A DNA stretch of 60,586 nt from Caballeronia sp. GAFFF1 (GCF_023630705.1 NZ_JALQEM010000017.1:1-60586), one strand, 5' to 3'; numbered from the stretch's first letter, positions 30,015 through 39,528 are shown. Numbers and translations are program-made. Notes: a model not told the origin generated them from the sequence alone.

Positions 30015-30617
30015 TTAATGTTTCAGACCACCATAGCGATCTTCGCGGATCACGCGCGGCGTGATTTCGCGCGGCTCGATCGTCACAGGCTGATACACGA
30101 CGCGCTTCTCTTCCGGGTCGTAGCGCATTTCGACGAAGCCCGAGACCGGGAAGTCCTTGCGGAACGGGTGGCCGATGAAGCCGTAGTCCGTGAGAATGCG
30201 GCGTAGATCGGGGTGGCCTTCGAACACGATGCCGTACAGGTCGAACGCTTCGCGCTCGTACCAGTTGGCCGACGACCAGATATCGACGAGCGACGGAATG
30301 ATCGGCACTTCGTCGTCCGGTGCGAACACGCGCACGCGCAGGCGCCAGTTGTTCGAAATGGAGAGCAGATGCACGACGGCCGCAAAGCGCGGGCCTTCGT
30401 AGACGCCGTCGCCGAAGGTCGAATAGTCGATGCCGGCGAGGTCCATGAGCTGCTCGAAGCCGAGCGAGCGGTCGTCACGCAGCCGGGTCGCGACTTCAAG
30501 ATAATGGGCCGCCTTCACGACGACCGTCACCTGACCCAGCGACTCGGTGATGTTCTGGAGACGGTCGCCAAACGCCGCCTCGAGGTTCGCTTTGAGGGTC
30601 TCGAGTTTGCTTGCCAT
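30015..30617 (-). CDS. nuoC: NADH-quinone oxidoreductase subunit C
   Basis: 200 residues, the 30-kDa-type subunit. The signature [20 protein letters not shown] and the [19 protein letters not shown] segment are intact. It is a separate gene here, not fused to nuoD as in E. coli. It binds NuoD in the peripheral arm. Confidence 0.97.
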   Translation of the reverse strand: MASKLETLKANLEAAFGDRLQNITESLGQVTVVVKAAHYLEVATRLRDDRSLGFEQLMDLAGIDYSTFGDGVYEGPRFAAVVHLLSISNNWRLRVRVFAPDDEVPIIPSLVDIWSSANWYEREAFDLYGIVFEGHPDLRRILTDYGFIGHPFRKDFPVSGFVEMRYDPEEKRVVYQPVTIEPREITPRVIREDRYGGLKH

Positions 30618-30637
30618 AGTTGGGGAGGCTCAGGCCT

Positions 30638-31117
30638 TTATTGACGGGCGATGGTGTTCGTGCGGCGGATCTTCGCCTGCAGCTGGATCACGCCGTAGAC
30701 CAGCGCCTCGGCCGTCGGAGGGCAGCCCGGGACATAGACGTCGACCGGAACGATACGGTCGCAGCCGCGCACGACGGAGTACGAATAGTGGTAGTAGCCG
30801 CCACCATTCGCGCACGAACCCATGGAGATGACCCAGCGCGGCTCGGCCATCTGGTCGTACACCTTACGAAGCGCGGGCGCCATCTTGTTGCACAGCGTGC
30901 CGGCGACGATCATCACGTCGGACTGACGCGGGCTCGGACGGAACACCACGCCGAAGCGGTCCAGGTCGTAACGGGCAGCGCCCGCATGCATCATCTCGAC
31001 CGCGCAGCACGCGAGACCGAACGTCATCGGCCACAGCGAGCCGGTGCGCGTCCAGTTGATCAGCTTGTCAGCCGTGGTGGTGACAAAGCCTTCCTTCAAG
31101 ACCCCTTCGATACTCAT
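30638..31117 (-). CDS. nuoB: NADH-quinone oxidoreductase subunit B
   Basis: 159 residues from the ATG at 31117. The N2 4Fe-4S cluster ligands are the tandem C37-C38 (LACCAVEM), C102 (GSCANGGG) and C132 ([10 protein letters not shown]). N2 is the last cluster before quinone. A start 14 codons upstream is in frame but not part of the conserved protein. Confidence 0.97.
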
Positions 31118-31178
31118 TTGATTTCCACTCCAGATGAGCAGCCAGCCAAAGCCGCCCATGAATCCGGTGATCTACCCG

Positions 31179-31538
31179 TCATTCCCAGTCGAGACCGCCC
31201 TTTCTCCAGATGTAGGCGAAGCCGAGCAGGAATTCGAGCAGAAAGATCATCATGGCCATGAAGCCGGGCCAGCCGATGTCGCGCAGGGCCACGCCCCACG
31301 GAAACAGGAACGCCGTCTCAAGGTCGAAGATGATGAAAAGAATTGCGACGAGATAGTAGCGCACATCGAACTTCATACGCGCGTCTTCGAATGCTTCGAA
31401 GCCGCATTCGTACGGGGCATTCTTTTCGGTGTCGGGCTTGTTGGGACCGAGAATCTTGCCGATGCTGACCAGCGCTATACCTAAACCAAGGCCCACCACA
31501 AGAAACAAGAAGACGGGGTAATAGGGTGCGAGGTTCAA
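31179..31538 (-). CDS. nuoA: NADH-quinone oxidoreductase subunit A (TTG start)
   Basis: 119 residues, three membrane helices. The conserved loop with [20 protein letters not shown] (its cysteine is near the quinone channel) and [14 protein letters not shown] are present. The start is TTG at 31538, with AGAGGAAA 4 bases upstream and no ATG at the conserved N-terminus, so I choose TTG. It is the first gene of the 14-gene nuo operon. Confidence 0.95.
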   Translation of the reverse strand: MNLAPYYPVFLFLVVGLGLGIALVSIGKILGPNKPDTEKNAPYECGFEAFEDARMKFDVRYYLVAILFIIFDLETAFLFPWGVALRDIGWPGFMAMMIFLLEFLLGFAYIWRKGGLDWE

Positions 31539-31629
31539 GGCTTTCCTCTGATCGGTAGTTTCGGTCAGTGATGATTGAGATGCTTGCCGGGACAGACCAC
31601 CCGGCGACGGGATTCACTTGGGACCGCTC

Positions 31630-31648
31630 ACGATATCAACGATATCGT
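31630..31648 (-). promoter_or_regulatory. Palindrome upstream of nuoA
   Basis: A perfect 8-bp inverted repeat, ACGATATC-AAC-GATATCGT, lies about 92-110 bases upstream of the nuoA start, in the only stretch that can hold the nuo promoter after the tRNA. It looks like an operator for a dimeric regulator. Which protein binds is unknown. Confidence 0.4.
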
Positions 31649-31668
31649 AAGGGTACTCCAGAAGTGAC

Positions 31669-31702
31669 AATGCCAGCCGAAGCGATGCATGCGGCTGGCA
31701 TT
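31669..31702 (-). terminator. Hairpin after tRNA-Leu, possible terminator
   Basis: A perfect 11-bp stem (AATGCCAGCCG with CGGCTGGCATT) and 12-base loop begin 10 bases after the tRNA 3' end on the minus strand. The following U-tract is weak (GTCACTT), so it could instead act as a 3' processing or partial termination signal between tRNA-Leu and nuoA. Confidence 0.5.
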
Positions 31703-31712
31703 GGATAACTTT

Positions 31713-31797
31713 TGGTGCCGACGGCGAGACTCGAACTCGCACAGCTTTCGCCACTACCCCCTCAAGATAGCGTGTCTACCAATTTCACCACGTCGGC
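31713..31797 (-). tRNA. tRNA-Leu (anticodon GAG)
   Basis: The minus strand gives an 85-base class II tRNA. The 7-bp acceptor stem GCCGACG/CGTCGGC, the D-loop with TGGTAGAC, the anticodon loop CTTGAGG with GAG, a long variable arm, the T-arm GTTCGAGTC and an encoded CCA are all present. It decodes CUC/CUU leucine codons. It lies between secG and nuoA. Confidence 0.95.
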
Positions 31798-31924
31798 ACT
31801 GTACTGCAATCCGGGAAAACAAACTTCTTAATTGCCGCGAATCGCTTCAAGACTTGAATTATAACTAGGTCCCGCGAATTGTTCAACGCACAAAACACGA
31901 ATTTCGCGAAAATTTGTTTGGCGT

Positions 31925-32311
31925 TTATTTCGGCACGTCGGCGCCGGGCGCGGACGAAGCAGCTGCGGCCGACGCAGGCGCACTGACCGGAGCCGAAGCG
32001 CTCTTTCCAGCCGCAGCAGGCGCTGAAGCAGACGTCGGACCTGCGCCGAGCACGCCTGCTGACGTCTGGGGCTTATAGCTTCCGAGGTACGTGAGCGCGA
32101 GCGTCGTGATAAAGAAGATCGCGGCGAGCACAGCGGTGGTACGCGAAAGAAAGTTCGCCGAACCGGTCGCGCCGAACAAACTACCCGACGCGCCGCTGCC
32201 GAACGCCGCGCCCATGTCGGCGCCCTTTCCGTGCTGAAGCAGCACGAGCCCGATCACGCCAAGCGCCGACAGCAACTGGACGACGATAATCAATGTCTTC
32301 AAATACAGCAT
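31925..32311 (-). CDS. secG: Preprotein translocase subunit SecG
   Basis: 128 residues. Two membrane helices (about 4-22 and 53-73) flank the conserved loop LLQHGKGADMGAAFGSGAS. The last 45 residues are an Ala/Ser/Pro-rich tail that is common in this group and longer than in E. coli SecG. SecG assists SecYE-mediated export at the inner membrane. It follows tpiA by 81 bases and precedes the tRNA. Confidence 0.95.
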   Translation of the reverse strand: MLYLKTLIIVVQLLSALGVIGLVLLQHGKGADMGAAFGSGASGSLFGATGSANFLSRTTAVLAAIFFITTLALTYLGSYKPQTSAGVLGAGPTSASAPAAAGKSASAPVSAPASAAAASSAPGADVPK

Positions 32312-32392
32312 TTCAACTCACCTGGATCTTGATGTTTCCGTGACACTCACGTGTCGCGACATGCTCTTTCGACTGCTCTCGCCACAAACCGC

Positions 32393-33166
32393 TTATTGCA
32401 ACACGGTTCGCGCCGCCTGGCAGATCGCAAGAAAATCTTTCGACTTCAGCGACGCGCCGCCAATCAGCCCGCCGTCGATGTCTTGTTGCCCGAACAATTC
32501 TTGCGCGTTCTCGGGTTTGACGCTGCCGCCATAGAGCAGCGGCACTTCGGCTGCGGCGGCACCTTTCTCCGCCAGTTTCTTGCGCAGGAACGCGTGAACG
32601 CGCTGCGCCTGGTCGGCGGTCGCGCTCTTGCCCGTGCCGATCGCCCAGACCGGCTCGTACGCGACGACAATGCGCGCCGCCTGCTCCTCGTCCAGCATCA
32701 GAAGCACCGCATCCAGTTGAGCGCCGATGACCTGCTCCGTCGCCTCGCGCTCGCGTTCGCCGAGCGTTTCGCCGACACAGACGATAGGCGTCAGTCCCGC
32801 CTCGAGCGCGCGCCGCGCCTTCGCCCCGACCTGTTCCGGCGTTTCTTGATGATACGCGCGGCGCTCCGAGTGCCCGACGATCGCGTAAGTCGCGCCGAAG
32901 TCGAGCGTCATCTCGGCCGCGACTTCGCCTGTGTACGCGCCCTGTGCATGCGCCGACACGTCCTGCACGCCCCAGCGCACCACCGACCCTTCCAGCAGCG
33001 CCTGCGCCTGCGCGAGATACGGATACGGCACACACACGCCCACGTCCACGCCGTTGCGCAGAGCCGATGCCCCCGACGCCACTTCGGTCAGCAGAACCGC
33101 GTTTTCCTGCATGCGGCCGTGCATCTTCCAGTTGCCGACCACCAGTTTCGCTCGTTGTCTCGACAT
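32393..33166 (-). CDS. tpiA: Triose-phosphate isomerase
   Basis: 257 residues, TIM-barrel. It starts with VVGNWKMHG (catalytic Asn/Lys) and has the catalytic histidine in [12 protein letters not shown], the catalytic glutamate in [13 protein letters not shown] and the phosphate loop [12 protein letters not shown]. It interconverts glyceraldehyde-3-phosphate and dihydroxyacetone phosphate in the cytoplasm. A good promoter lies upstream at 33286-33315. Confidence 0.97.
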   Translation of the reverse strand: MSRQRAKLVVGNWKMHGRMQENAVLLTEVASGASALRNGVDVGVCVPYPYLAQAQALLEGSVVRWGVQDVSAHAQGAYTGEVAAEMTLDFGATYAIVGHSERRAYHQETPEQVGAKARRALEAGLTPIVCVGETLGEREREATEQVIGAQLDAVLLMLDEEQAARIVVAYEPVWAIGTGKSATADQAQRVHAFLRKKLAEKGAAAAEVPLLYGGSVKPENAQELFGQQDIDGGLIGGASLKSKDFLAICQAARTVLQ

Positions 33167-33285
33167 TGTCTCGTCACTCGGCGGCTTGCGACGGCCGCTT
33201 TAGTTTTAGCGGCCGTGCTTTTCAATCAGCCGCCGCGTTATGGGAATGAACCGCTACAAACTGCGAACTGCTTGCAAAACAGGCG

Positions 33286-33315
33286 ATTTTACTGTGTTAC
33301 AGATAATTCGGTCAA
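33286..33315 (-). promoter_or_regulatory. Predicted sigma70 promoter of tpiA-secG
   Basis: On the minus strand a -35 TTGACC (33310-33315) and a -10 TAAAAT (33286-33291) are 18 bases apart, about 120 bases before the tpiA start, in A/T-richer DNA than its surroundings. Confidence 0.6.
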
Positions 33316-33337
33316 ACCGCCGATAACCGATCCGCGT

Positions 33338-34381
33338 CTACTGCCCGCTTTGCTGCCCGCTTGTCTGCCCATTTTCCCGCCAGTCGAGCACGATCTTGCC
33401 GACATGCGTGCTGCTTTCCATCAGCGCATGTGCGGCCGCCGCCTCGCTTGCCGGGAACACCTGGTGAATGACTGGTTTGATACGCCCCGCCTCGATCTCG
33501 GGCCATACGCGTTCCTTCAGCTTCGCGGCGATCTTCGCCTTAAACGCGACGGGACGCGGACGCAGCGTCGAGCCAGTGATGACGAGCCGGCGGCGCAGAA
33601 TGTCGTTGAGGTTGATTTCCGCCTTGGCCCCGCCCAGGAGCGCGATCACGCAGATGCGCCCGCCATCGGCGAGCGCCTTTAGCTCGCGCGGCAGGTAGTC
33701 GCCTGCGACCATATCGAGAATCACGTCGACGCCACGATCGTTCGTGAGCGACCTCACCACTTCGACGAAATCCTCTGTCTTGTAGTTAATCGCCCGCTCG
33801 GCGCCGAGCATCTCGCACGCGCGGCACTTCTCGTCGCTGCCCGCGGTCGCGAAGACACGAAAGCCGAGCGCGCGCGCAATCTGGATGGCCGTGACGCCAA
33901 TCCCGCTCGATCCGCCTTGCACGAGCAGCGTCTCTTCCTCGCCGTTTTCGCCCGAGCCGAGATGCGCGCGCTCGAAGACGTTGCTCCACACCGTGAAGAA
34001 CGTTTCCGGCAGCGATGCCGCTTCGATATCGGACAAACCGGCGGGCACCGGCAAGCATTGCTCCAGCGGCGCAACCGCATACTCGGCATACCCGCCCCCC
34101 GCGAGCAGCGCGCATACGCGATCGCCCTTTTTGAGCCCGAACGGGTTGTGCTTGGAATCGAGATCGCCGTCGACGATTTCGCCCGCCACTTCCAGCCCCG
34201 GCAGGTCGGACGTGCCCGGCGGCGGCGCATAGGCGCCCTTGCGCTGAAAAACGTCCGGCCGGTTCACGCCGGAAGCCGCCACCTTGATGAGCACCTCGCA
34301 CTTGCCGGCTTCGGGCATCGGGCGCTCTCCCAGTTTGAGGACTTCGGGTGCGCCAAACTCGGTGATTTCGACGGCCTTCAT
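33338..34381 (-). CDS. NAD(P)H quinone oxidoreductase, PIG3/QOR family
   Basis: 347 residues from the ATG at 34381, where AGGGGA precedes the conserved start MKAVEITEFGAPEVLKLGE. It is a zinc-free medium-chain dehydrogenase/reductase: PGLEVAGEI marks the substrate domain, and LVQGGSSGIGVTAIQIARALG is the NADPH-binding segment. It probably reduces quinones or enones. The C-terminus ends with an unusual Gln/Gly/Ser stretch (TSGQQSGQ). Upstream starts at 34402 and 34450 are possible but not conserved. Confidence 0.93.
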   Translation of the reverse strand: MKAVEITEFGAPEVLKLGERPMPEAGKCEVLIKVAASGVNRPDVFQRKGAYAPPPGTSDLPGLEVAGEIVDGDLDSKHNPFGLKKGDRVCALLAGGGYAEYAVAPLEQCLPVPAGLSDIEAASLPETFFTVWSNVFERAHLGSGENGEEETLLVQGGSSGIGVTAIQIARALGFRVFATAGSDEKCRACEMLGAERAINYKTEDFVEVVRSLTNDRGVDVILDMVAGDYLPRELKALADGGRICVIALLGGAKAEINLNDILRRRLVITGSTLRPRPVAFKAKIAAKLKERVWPEIEAGRIKPVIHQVFPASEAAAAHALMESSTHVGKIVLDWRENGQTSGQQSGQ

Positions 34382-34540
34382 AGCATTCCCCTGAATGGGC
34401 ATGGCGGGATGGATCGATTCGAACGGCTCGAACCGGATGGCGCTGTGCACGCGACGAGCAATTCACGCTCCACAGTGCCATCGAGTCCGGCGACGCATCG
34501 GACAATGCATAGTCCCGCATCGTCCGATTGACGCCATACA

Positions 34541-34574
34541 AGAAAACGGCCGGCTCGCAGATGCGGCCGGCCGT
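34541..34574 (-). terminator. Terminator of the rpsO-pnp unit
   Basis: An 8-bp stem (ACGGCCGG with CCGGCCGT), followed on the minus strand by TTTTCTTG, lies 16 bases after the pnp stop codon. Confidence 0.7.
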
Positions 34575-34589
34575 CTACACATTACCGCA

Positions 34590-36728
34590 TTACTGCTGCG
34601 GCTGCGTCGGTTCCGTTTGTTGCGCGGCTTCGTTCAGGAGCGCCTTGGCCGACAAACGCACGCGGCCCTTTTCGTCCGTCTGGATGACCTTGACCTTCAC
34701 GATCTGGCCTTCCTTCAGGTAATCGTTGATGTCCTTCACGCGCTCGTTGACGATCTCCGAGATGTGCAGCAGACCGTCCTTGCCCGGAAGGATATTCACG
34801 ATCGCGCCGAAATCGAGCAGCTTGAGCACCGGACCTTCGTACACCTGGCCCACTTCCACTTCGGCCGTGATGTTCTCGATGCGCTTTTTCGCCTCGGCCA
34901 TGCCTTCGGCGCTCGTGCTCGCGATGGTCACGACGCCGTCGTCCGAAATGTCGATGGTCGTGTTCGTCTCTTCGGTCAGCGCGCGGATCACCGAACCGCC
35001 CTTGCCGATCACGTCGCGGATCTTTTCCGGATTGATCTTCAGCGTGATCATGCGCGGCGCGAATTCCGACAGCTCCGTGTTCGTGCCCGGAACCGCCGAC
35101 GTCATCTTGCCGAGAATGTGCATGCGGCCTTCCTTCGCCTGCGCGAGCGCGACTTGCATGATCTCCTTCGTGATGCCCTGGATCTTGATGTCCATCTGCA
35201 GCGCGGTCACGCCTTGCGCCGTGCCGGCCACCTTGAAGTCCATGTCGCCCAGGTGATCTTCGTCACCGAGAATGTCCGTCAGAACCGCGAACTTGTTGCC
35301 TTCGAGAATCAGGCCCATCGCGATGCCCGCGACGTGCGCCTTCATCGGCACGCCGGCGTCCATCAGCGCGAGACAGCCGCCGCAGACCGACGCCATCGAC
35401 GACGAACCGTTCGATTCCGTGATTTCCGACACGACGCGGATCGAGTAGCCGAATTCGTCGGCGCTCGGCAGGCACGCGACGAGCGCGCGCTTGGCGAGAC
35501 GCCCGTGGCCGATTTCACGGCGCTTCGGCGAACCGACGCGGCCGGTTTCGCCCGTGGCGAACGGCGGCATGTTGTAGTGAAGCATGAAGCGCTCGCGGTA
35601 TTCGCCTTCGAGCGCGTCGATGTTCTGCTCGTCGCCCTTCGTGCCGAGCGTCGCGATCACGAGCGCCTGCGTCTCGCCGCGCGTGAAGAGCGCCGAGCCG
35701 TGCGTGCGCGGCAACACGCCCGTGCGAATTTCGATCGGGCGCACCGTGCGCGTGTCGCGGCCGTCGATACGCGGCTCGCCGTTCAGGATCTGCGAGCGGA
35801 CGATCTTCGCTTCGATATCGAACAGGACGTTGCCGACGGTAGCCGCATCCGCTGCTGCCGTGCCCGATGCCGCCGCTTCCTCGGCGAGCTTCGCCGACGT
35901 CGCCGCGTAGACTTCCTTCAGCTTCGCCGAGCGCGCCTGCTTGTTGCGCAGCTGGTACGCGGCTTCGAGTTCCGGCTTCGCGATTTCGGTGACGCGCGCG
36001 ATCAGCGCCTCGTTCTTCGGCGCCGGCTGCCAGTCCCACTCGGGCTTGCCGCCTTCGCGGACCAGTTCGTGGATCGCGTCGATGGCGGCTTGCATCTGCT
36101 CGTGACCGAACACGACCGCGCCGAGCATCACTTCTTCCGAAAGCTGCTGCGCTTCGGATTCAACCATCAGCACCGCGCGCTCCGTGCCCGCGACGACCAG
36201 ATCGAGCGCCGATTCCTTCATCTGCGCGCGCGTCGGGTTCAGCACGTACTCGTTGTTGATGTAAGCGACGCGCGCAGCGCCGACCGGGCCGTTGAACGGC
36301 AGGCCGGACACGGCGAGCGCGGCGGAAGCGCCGATCAGCGCGGGAATATCCGCCGGAATTTCCGGGTTCAGCGACAGGACGTGAATCACGACCTGCACTT
36401 CGTTATAGAAGCCTTCCGGGAAAAGCGGACGCAGCGGACGGTCGATCAGGCGCGAAATGAGCGTCTCGCCTTCCGACGGACGGCCTTCGCGACGGAAGAA
36501 GCCGCCCGGAATCTTGCCGGCGGCGTAGGTCTTTTCCAGATAGTCGACGGTCAGCGGGAAGAAGTCCTGGCCGGGCTTGGCGGTCTTCGCGCCGACGACG
36601 GTCGCGAGCACCACGGTGTCTTCGACATCGACGATCACCGCGCCGCTTGCCTGACGCGCGATTTCACCCGTTTCCAGGCGGACGTTGTGTTGTCCCCACT
36701 TGAACTCTTTGACGATCTTATTGAACAT
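34590..36728 (-). CDS. pnp: Polyribonucleotide nucleotidyltransferase (PNPase)
   Basis: 712 residues. Two RNase PH domains carry [14 protein letters not shown] and [19 protein letters not shown], followed by a KH domain ([13 protein letters not shown]) and a C-terminal S1 domain ([19 protein letters not shown]). It degrades RNA 3' to 5' with phosphate and is part of the degradosome or works alone. It is transcribed from rpsO through a leader that contains a long hairpin, the usual arrangement for RNase III-dependent autoregulation. Confidence 0.97.
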   Translation of the reverse strand: MFNKIVKEFKWGQHNVRLETGEIARQASGAVIVDVEDTVVLATVVGAKTAKPGQDFFPLTVDYLEKTYAAGKIPGGFFRREGRPSEGETLISRLIDRPLRPLFPEGFYNEVQVVIHVLSLNPEIPADIPALIGASAALAVSGLPFNGPVGAARVAYINNEYVLNPTRAQMKESALDLVVAGTERAVLMVESEAQQLSEEVMLGAVVFGHEQMQAAIDAIHELVREGGKPEWDWQPAPKNEALIARVTEIAKPELEAAYQLRNKQARSAKLKEVYAATSAKLAEEAAASGTAAADAATVGNVLFDIEAKIVRSQILNGEPRIDGRDTRTVRPIEIRTGVLPRTHGSALFTRGETQALVIATLGTKGDEQNIDALEGEYRERFMLHYNMPPFATGETGRVGSPKRREIGHGRLAKRALVACLPSADEFGYSIRVVSEITESNGSSSMASVCGGCLALMDAGVPMKAHVAGIAMGLILEGNKFAVLTDILGDEDHLGDMDFKVAGTAQGVTALQMDIKIQGITKEIMQVALAQAKEGRMHILGKMTSAVPGTNTELSEFAPRMITLKINPEKIRDVIGKGGSVIRALTEETNTTIDISDDGVVTIASTSAEGMAEAKKRIENITAEVEVGQVYEGPVLKLLDFGAIVNILPGKDGLLHISEIVNERVKDINDYLKEGQIVKVKVIQTDEKGRVRLSAKALLNEAAQQTEPTQPQQ

Positions 36729-36833
36729 TGCGACTCCTTCTATGTTGCGCCGCGCCTTCGGTCGAGCGCGTGAGGCTGTCTCTGCGGCGCTGGGCGGGAC
36801 GGTCCGGGGCCGCGCGTGAGAGGTGTGTTATGC

Positions 36834-36878
36834 CATTCCAGCGCGGCGCGCGAACGGGCGCGGGGCCGCGCTGGAATG
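36834..36878 (-). promoter_or_regulatory. pnp leader hairpin, candidate RNase III site
   Basis: A perfect 14-bp inverted repeat (CATTCCAGCGCGGC with GCCGCGCTGGAATG) with a 17-base GC-rich loop lies 106-150 bases upstream of the pnp ATG in the transcript. In E. coli a long stem-loop in the pnp leader is cut by RNase III and allows PNPase to repress its own mRNA. Position and size fit the same role here; this is inference by analogy. Confidence 0.6.
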
Positions 36879-37001
36879 ACACAAAGCTCTGCCGCGAGGC
36901 TGGACCGAGTGTCGGGTAAAGCGTATGACTGCCGAGAACGACTAAGTACGACGTGCCGACCCATGAAACCGATCAGGCACCACTTCGCGAGCGGATCGCG
37001 C

Positions 37002-37039
37002 AAAAACAAAATGCCTGCATCAGCGAACTGACACAGGCA
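37002..37039 (-). terminator. rpsO terminator, probably partial
   Basis: The minus-strand stem TGCCTGTGTCAG with CTGATGCAGGCA (two mismatched positions) around a TTCG loop is followed by TTTTGTTTTT. It lies about 40 bases after the rpsO stop. Read-through would supply pnp. Confidence 0.7.
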
Positions 37040-37080
37040 CTTCGTTAGAACACTGGCCGCGAAGCCACGCTAGGAGCCAA

Positions 37081-37350
37081 TTACTTGCGCAGACCCAGCT
37101 TTTCGATCAGCGAGCGGTAACGATCCGCATCCTTGCCCTTCAGATAGTCGAGCAGCTTGCGACGACGGCTGACCATGCGCAGCAGACCGCGGCGGCTGTG
37201 GTGATCCTTCGAGTGGGCCTTGAAGTGGATGGTCAGTTCGTTGATTCGGCTCGTGAGCAGTGCGACTTGCACTTCGGGGGAGCCGGTATCGTTGGCGCCG
37301 CGCGCGTATTCAGCGACGACGTCGGACTTCTTGATTTCTGCTACGGACAT
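37081..37350 (-). CDS. rpsO: 30S ribosomal protein S15
   Basis: 89 residues from the ATG at 37350, with AAAGGAAAAGC upstream. The conserved segments [18 protein letters not shown] and [20 protein letters not shown] contact 16S rRNA and are intact. The length is exactly that of the family. It helps assemble the 30S platform. Confidence 0.97.
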   Translation of the reverse strand: MSVAEIKKSDVVAEYARGANDTGSPEVQVALLTSRINELTIHFKAHSKDHHSRRGLLRMVSRRRKLLDYLKGKDADRYRSLIEKLGLRK

Positions 37351-37506
37351 TTGCTTTTCCTTTGAAACAGACAGGCGGTCACGGAAGAATGGCCGTGCCG
37401 TGGTTTGCGTCGACAGGCGCAACGCGACGAGTCGCGCCCAATTTCACTTCGTTTTCGAGGTTTGCGCGCCTTGCGAACGCCGCTTCCAACGAAAAACGAA
37501 GCGCAG

Positions 37507-37515
37507 AGTATAGCA
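37507..37515 (-). promoter_or_regulatory. Possible rpsO promoter, extended -10
   Basis: The minus strand has TGCTATACT, an extended -10 with consensus-like TATACT (37507-37512), about 160 bases before rpsO. No good -35 is 17 bases upstream (CCGCTC), which an extended -10 can tolerate. Confidence 0.4.
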
Positions 37516-37549
37516 CACCGCGCTTCGCCGAGCGGACGGCTCCATGCGC

Positions 37550-38860
37550 TCAACGCGACGGACGCGTCATTTTGCACGTGGTCGGGGGCGCGGTGTCGGC
37601 GGCGGGCACCGACAGCAGCGTGCGAAAGCCGTAGCCCGACCCTTCGTTGTCGAACCGCACGCCCGGCGTGCCCGACTTGTCCATCTCCATCACGTAGAGC
37701 GGCTGAATCAGCTGATGGTCCGACGCGCGCATGGTCGACGGATGGAAGCCGGCGCCATCGAACGCCATGCCTTCGAGCGCGCGCGCCACCGCGAGCGGGT
37801 CCGCGCTGCCGGCTCGCGTCATGGCGGTGGCGAGCATGTCGATCATGAGCGGCATGCGCAGCACGAGGTAATCATCCGAGGCGGCGGGAAAACGGGCGCG
37901 AAACGCGCGGTAATAGGCGTCGGAGGCCGCGCCGCCTGCGTTCGGATGCCAGTCGGCGACGGCGATGACGCGCTTCACGCCGGCATCGCCGAGCGCGGCG
38001 GGCGCGCCCAGACTGTTGCCGTAGAAGGTGTAGAACTTCGCGCCGAGCCCCTGCTCCCGCGCCGCCTTCACGAGTAGCGTCAGATCGTTGCCCCAGTTCC
38101 CAGTGATGACGGCATCCGCGCCGCTCGCGCGAATCTTCGCGATATACGGCGCGAAGTCCTTCACGCGCCCGATCGGATGGAACTCGTCGCCTGTGATCGC
38201 AATGTCGGGACGCTTTTCATGCAACGCCCGCCGCGCCTCGCGGCTCACGTCGTGGCCGAAGCTGTAGTCCTGATTCAGCAGATAGACCTTCTTCACGGCG
38301 CGGTCGCGTTGCAGCGCGTCTGCGAGCGCGTCCATGCGCATGCCGGCGTGCGCGTCGAAACGGAAGTGCCAGAAGCTGCACGCGTCGTTGGTGAGCGCGG
38401 GATCGTCGGCGGAATAGTTCAGAAACAGTACGCGCTGCTCCGGCTCGCGCTCGTTCTGCTTGTCGATCGCCGCAACGAGCGCCGCCGCCACCGCCGAACT
38501 GTTGCCCTGCATGACGAAGCCGATCTTCTCGTCGATGGCTGCGCGCAACTGCACGAGACTCGCCTCGCTGCTGCCCTTGCCGTCGAGCACGACGAGCGCG
38601 AGCGGATGCATGCCGTCCGCCAGCTTGACGCCGCCTCGCGCATTCACCCGCTCGACGCCGAATCGCAGATTGCGCTCGACAGCCGCGCCCGCGTTGGCGA
38701 ACGGACCGGACATGCCTTCGATCATCGCGAGCCTGATCGGCGGGAGATCGGCGGCGCCGGCCTTCGCTGCGCACGTCAACCCAACGCACGCCAACCCAAC
38801 GCACGTCAACGCGATCCGCAGCCACCGCGCGCGCGACTTCATGAGACCCAGGCTTGCCAT
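37550..38860 (-). CDS. ABC transporter substrate-binding protein, branched-chain amino acid type
   Basis: 436 residues. A Sec signal peptide (about 1-37, cleavage near KAGA-ADL) is followed by a type I periplasmic-binding fold of the Leu/Ile/Val or amide-binding class (IRLAMIEGMSGPFANAG, then QGNSSAVAAALV). No ABC permease or ATPase genes are nearby, so it is an orphan binding protein. AAAGAG lies before the ATG at 38860. The signal peptide core contains a repeated five-residue unit (TCVGL/ACVGL) that reflects a 15-base DNA repeat. Ligand unknown. Confidence 0.88.
   Translation of the reverse strand: MASLGLMKSRARWLRIALTCVGLACVGLTCAAKAGAADLPPIRLAMIEGMSGPFANAGAAVERNLRFGVERVNARGGVKLADGMHPLALVVLDGKGSSEASLVQLRAAIDEKIGFVMQGNSSAVAAALVAAIDKQNEREPEQRVLFLNYSADDPALTNDACSFWHFRFDAHAGMRMDALADALQRDRAVKKVYLLNQDYSFGHDVSREARRALHEKRPDIAITGDEFHPIGRVKDFAPYIAKIRASGADAVITGNWGNDLTLLVKAAREQGLGAKFYTFYGNSLGAPAALGDAGVKRVIAVADWHPNAGGAASDAYYRAFRARFPAASDDYLVLRMPLMIDMLATAMTRAGSADPLAVARALEGMAFDGAGFHPSTMRASDHQLIQPLYVMEMDKSGTPGVRFDNEGSGYGFRTLLSVPAADTAPPTTCKMTRPSR
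38773..38811. repeat. 15-base tandem repeat inside a signal-peptide coding region
   Basis: The plus strand shows ACGTCAACCCAACGC, then ACGCCAACCCAACGC, then a partial third copy ACGTCAACG. The unit length keeps the reading frame, so copy-number change would lengthen or shorten the hydrophobic core by five residues. Confidence 0.85.
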
Positions 38861-39012
38861 CGCTCTTTCCGAAGATGAAAGCGCGGATCATAGGCTGCGG
38901 CGCGGGCGGCATGCAAGCCGGCGCGACGCATGGTTCTTGCGCCGCATGTCAAAATCGAGCAAAGCGAAGAAAAACCCTCGTCATCGCGAGGGACCTGCAC
39001 GTGGAGGCTTCA

Positions 39013-39528
39013 ATGCTGCACTCACTCAACCGTCTGCGCGGCGCGCTCGTCTGCGCCGGGACGGCGTTGCTGCTCGCGGGTTGCGCGCAGCCGTGGCAGA
39101 ACTATCAGGCAGGCGCGGATGCCTCGACGATCACCGCCCGACTCGGCCCGCCGCGCGAAGTCTACGATCTGCCGAACGGCGGCAAGCGCCTCATGTGGCC
39201 GACGCAGCCGCTCGGCGAATTCACGACCGCCGCGGACATCGACGCGTCGGGCAAGATCGTCAGCGTGCGGCAGGTTCTCGACGAGAACGAGTTCTACAAG
39301 GCGCAAATCGGCACGTGGACCAAGAAGGACGTGCTCGTGAACTTCGGCCGGCCGGTGGAGACGTCGTATTACCCGCTGATGAAGCGCGAAGTCTGGACGT
39401 ATCGCTACATGGAGGCGAACTTCTGGTATCTGATGTACAGCTTCTATTTCGACGACCAGGGCGTCCTGCGGCTGATGCAGAAGTCGCCCGATCCGCTGCA
39501 CGATCCCGATCAGCGCAATCTGTTCTGA
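39013..39528 (+). CDS. Outer-membrane-type lipoprotein, BamE/SmpA-like
   Basis: 171 residues from the ATG at 39013, with GTGGAGG upstream. The lipoprotein signal is clear, LLLAGC with the lipid cysteine at about residue 25. The mature part has two similar halves, each beginning with a phrase like TARLGPPREVYDLP or LVNFGRPVETSYYP, which recalls the BamE/SmpA fold. It is 171 residues long, longer than BamE itself. Function unknown; an envelope role is likely. Confidence 0.82.
   Translation: MLHSLNRLRGALVCAGTALLLAGCAQPWQNYQAGADASTITARLGPPREVYDLPNGGKRLMWPTQPLGEFTTAADIDASGKIVSVRQVLDENEFYKAQIGTWTKKDVLVNFGRPVETSYYPLMKREVWTYRYMEANFWYLMYSFYFDDQGVLRLMQKSPDPLHDPDQRNLF

Larger units (their letters stand above)
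36729..37080. other. rpsO-pnp intergenic region
   Basis: The region is 352 bases without a credible gene; short frames here have no family resemblance. On the minus strand it holds the rpsO terminator (37002-37039), about 120 bases where a pnp promoter could lie but none is convincing, and the large pnp leader hairpin (36834-36878). Confidence 0.7.

Noticed and set aside
34395..36773. 792-codon plus-strand frame across pnp
   Set aside because: It is the complement of pnp, whose KH and S1 domains are certain; composition is Arg/His/Asp-rich without domains.
36740..37009. Short frames in the rpsO-pnp gap, such as an 89-codon minus-strand one
   Set aside because: They overlap the leader hairpin and terminator, lack ribosome sites and look like random GC-rich translation.
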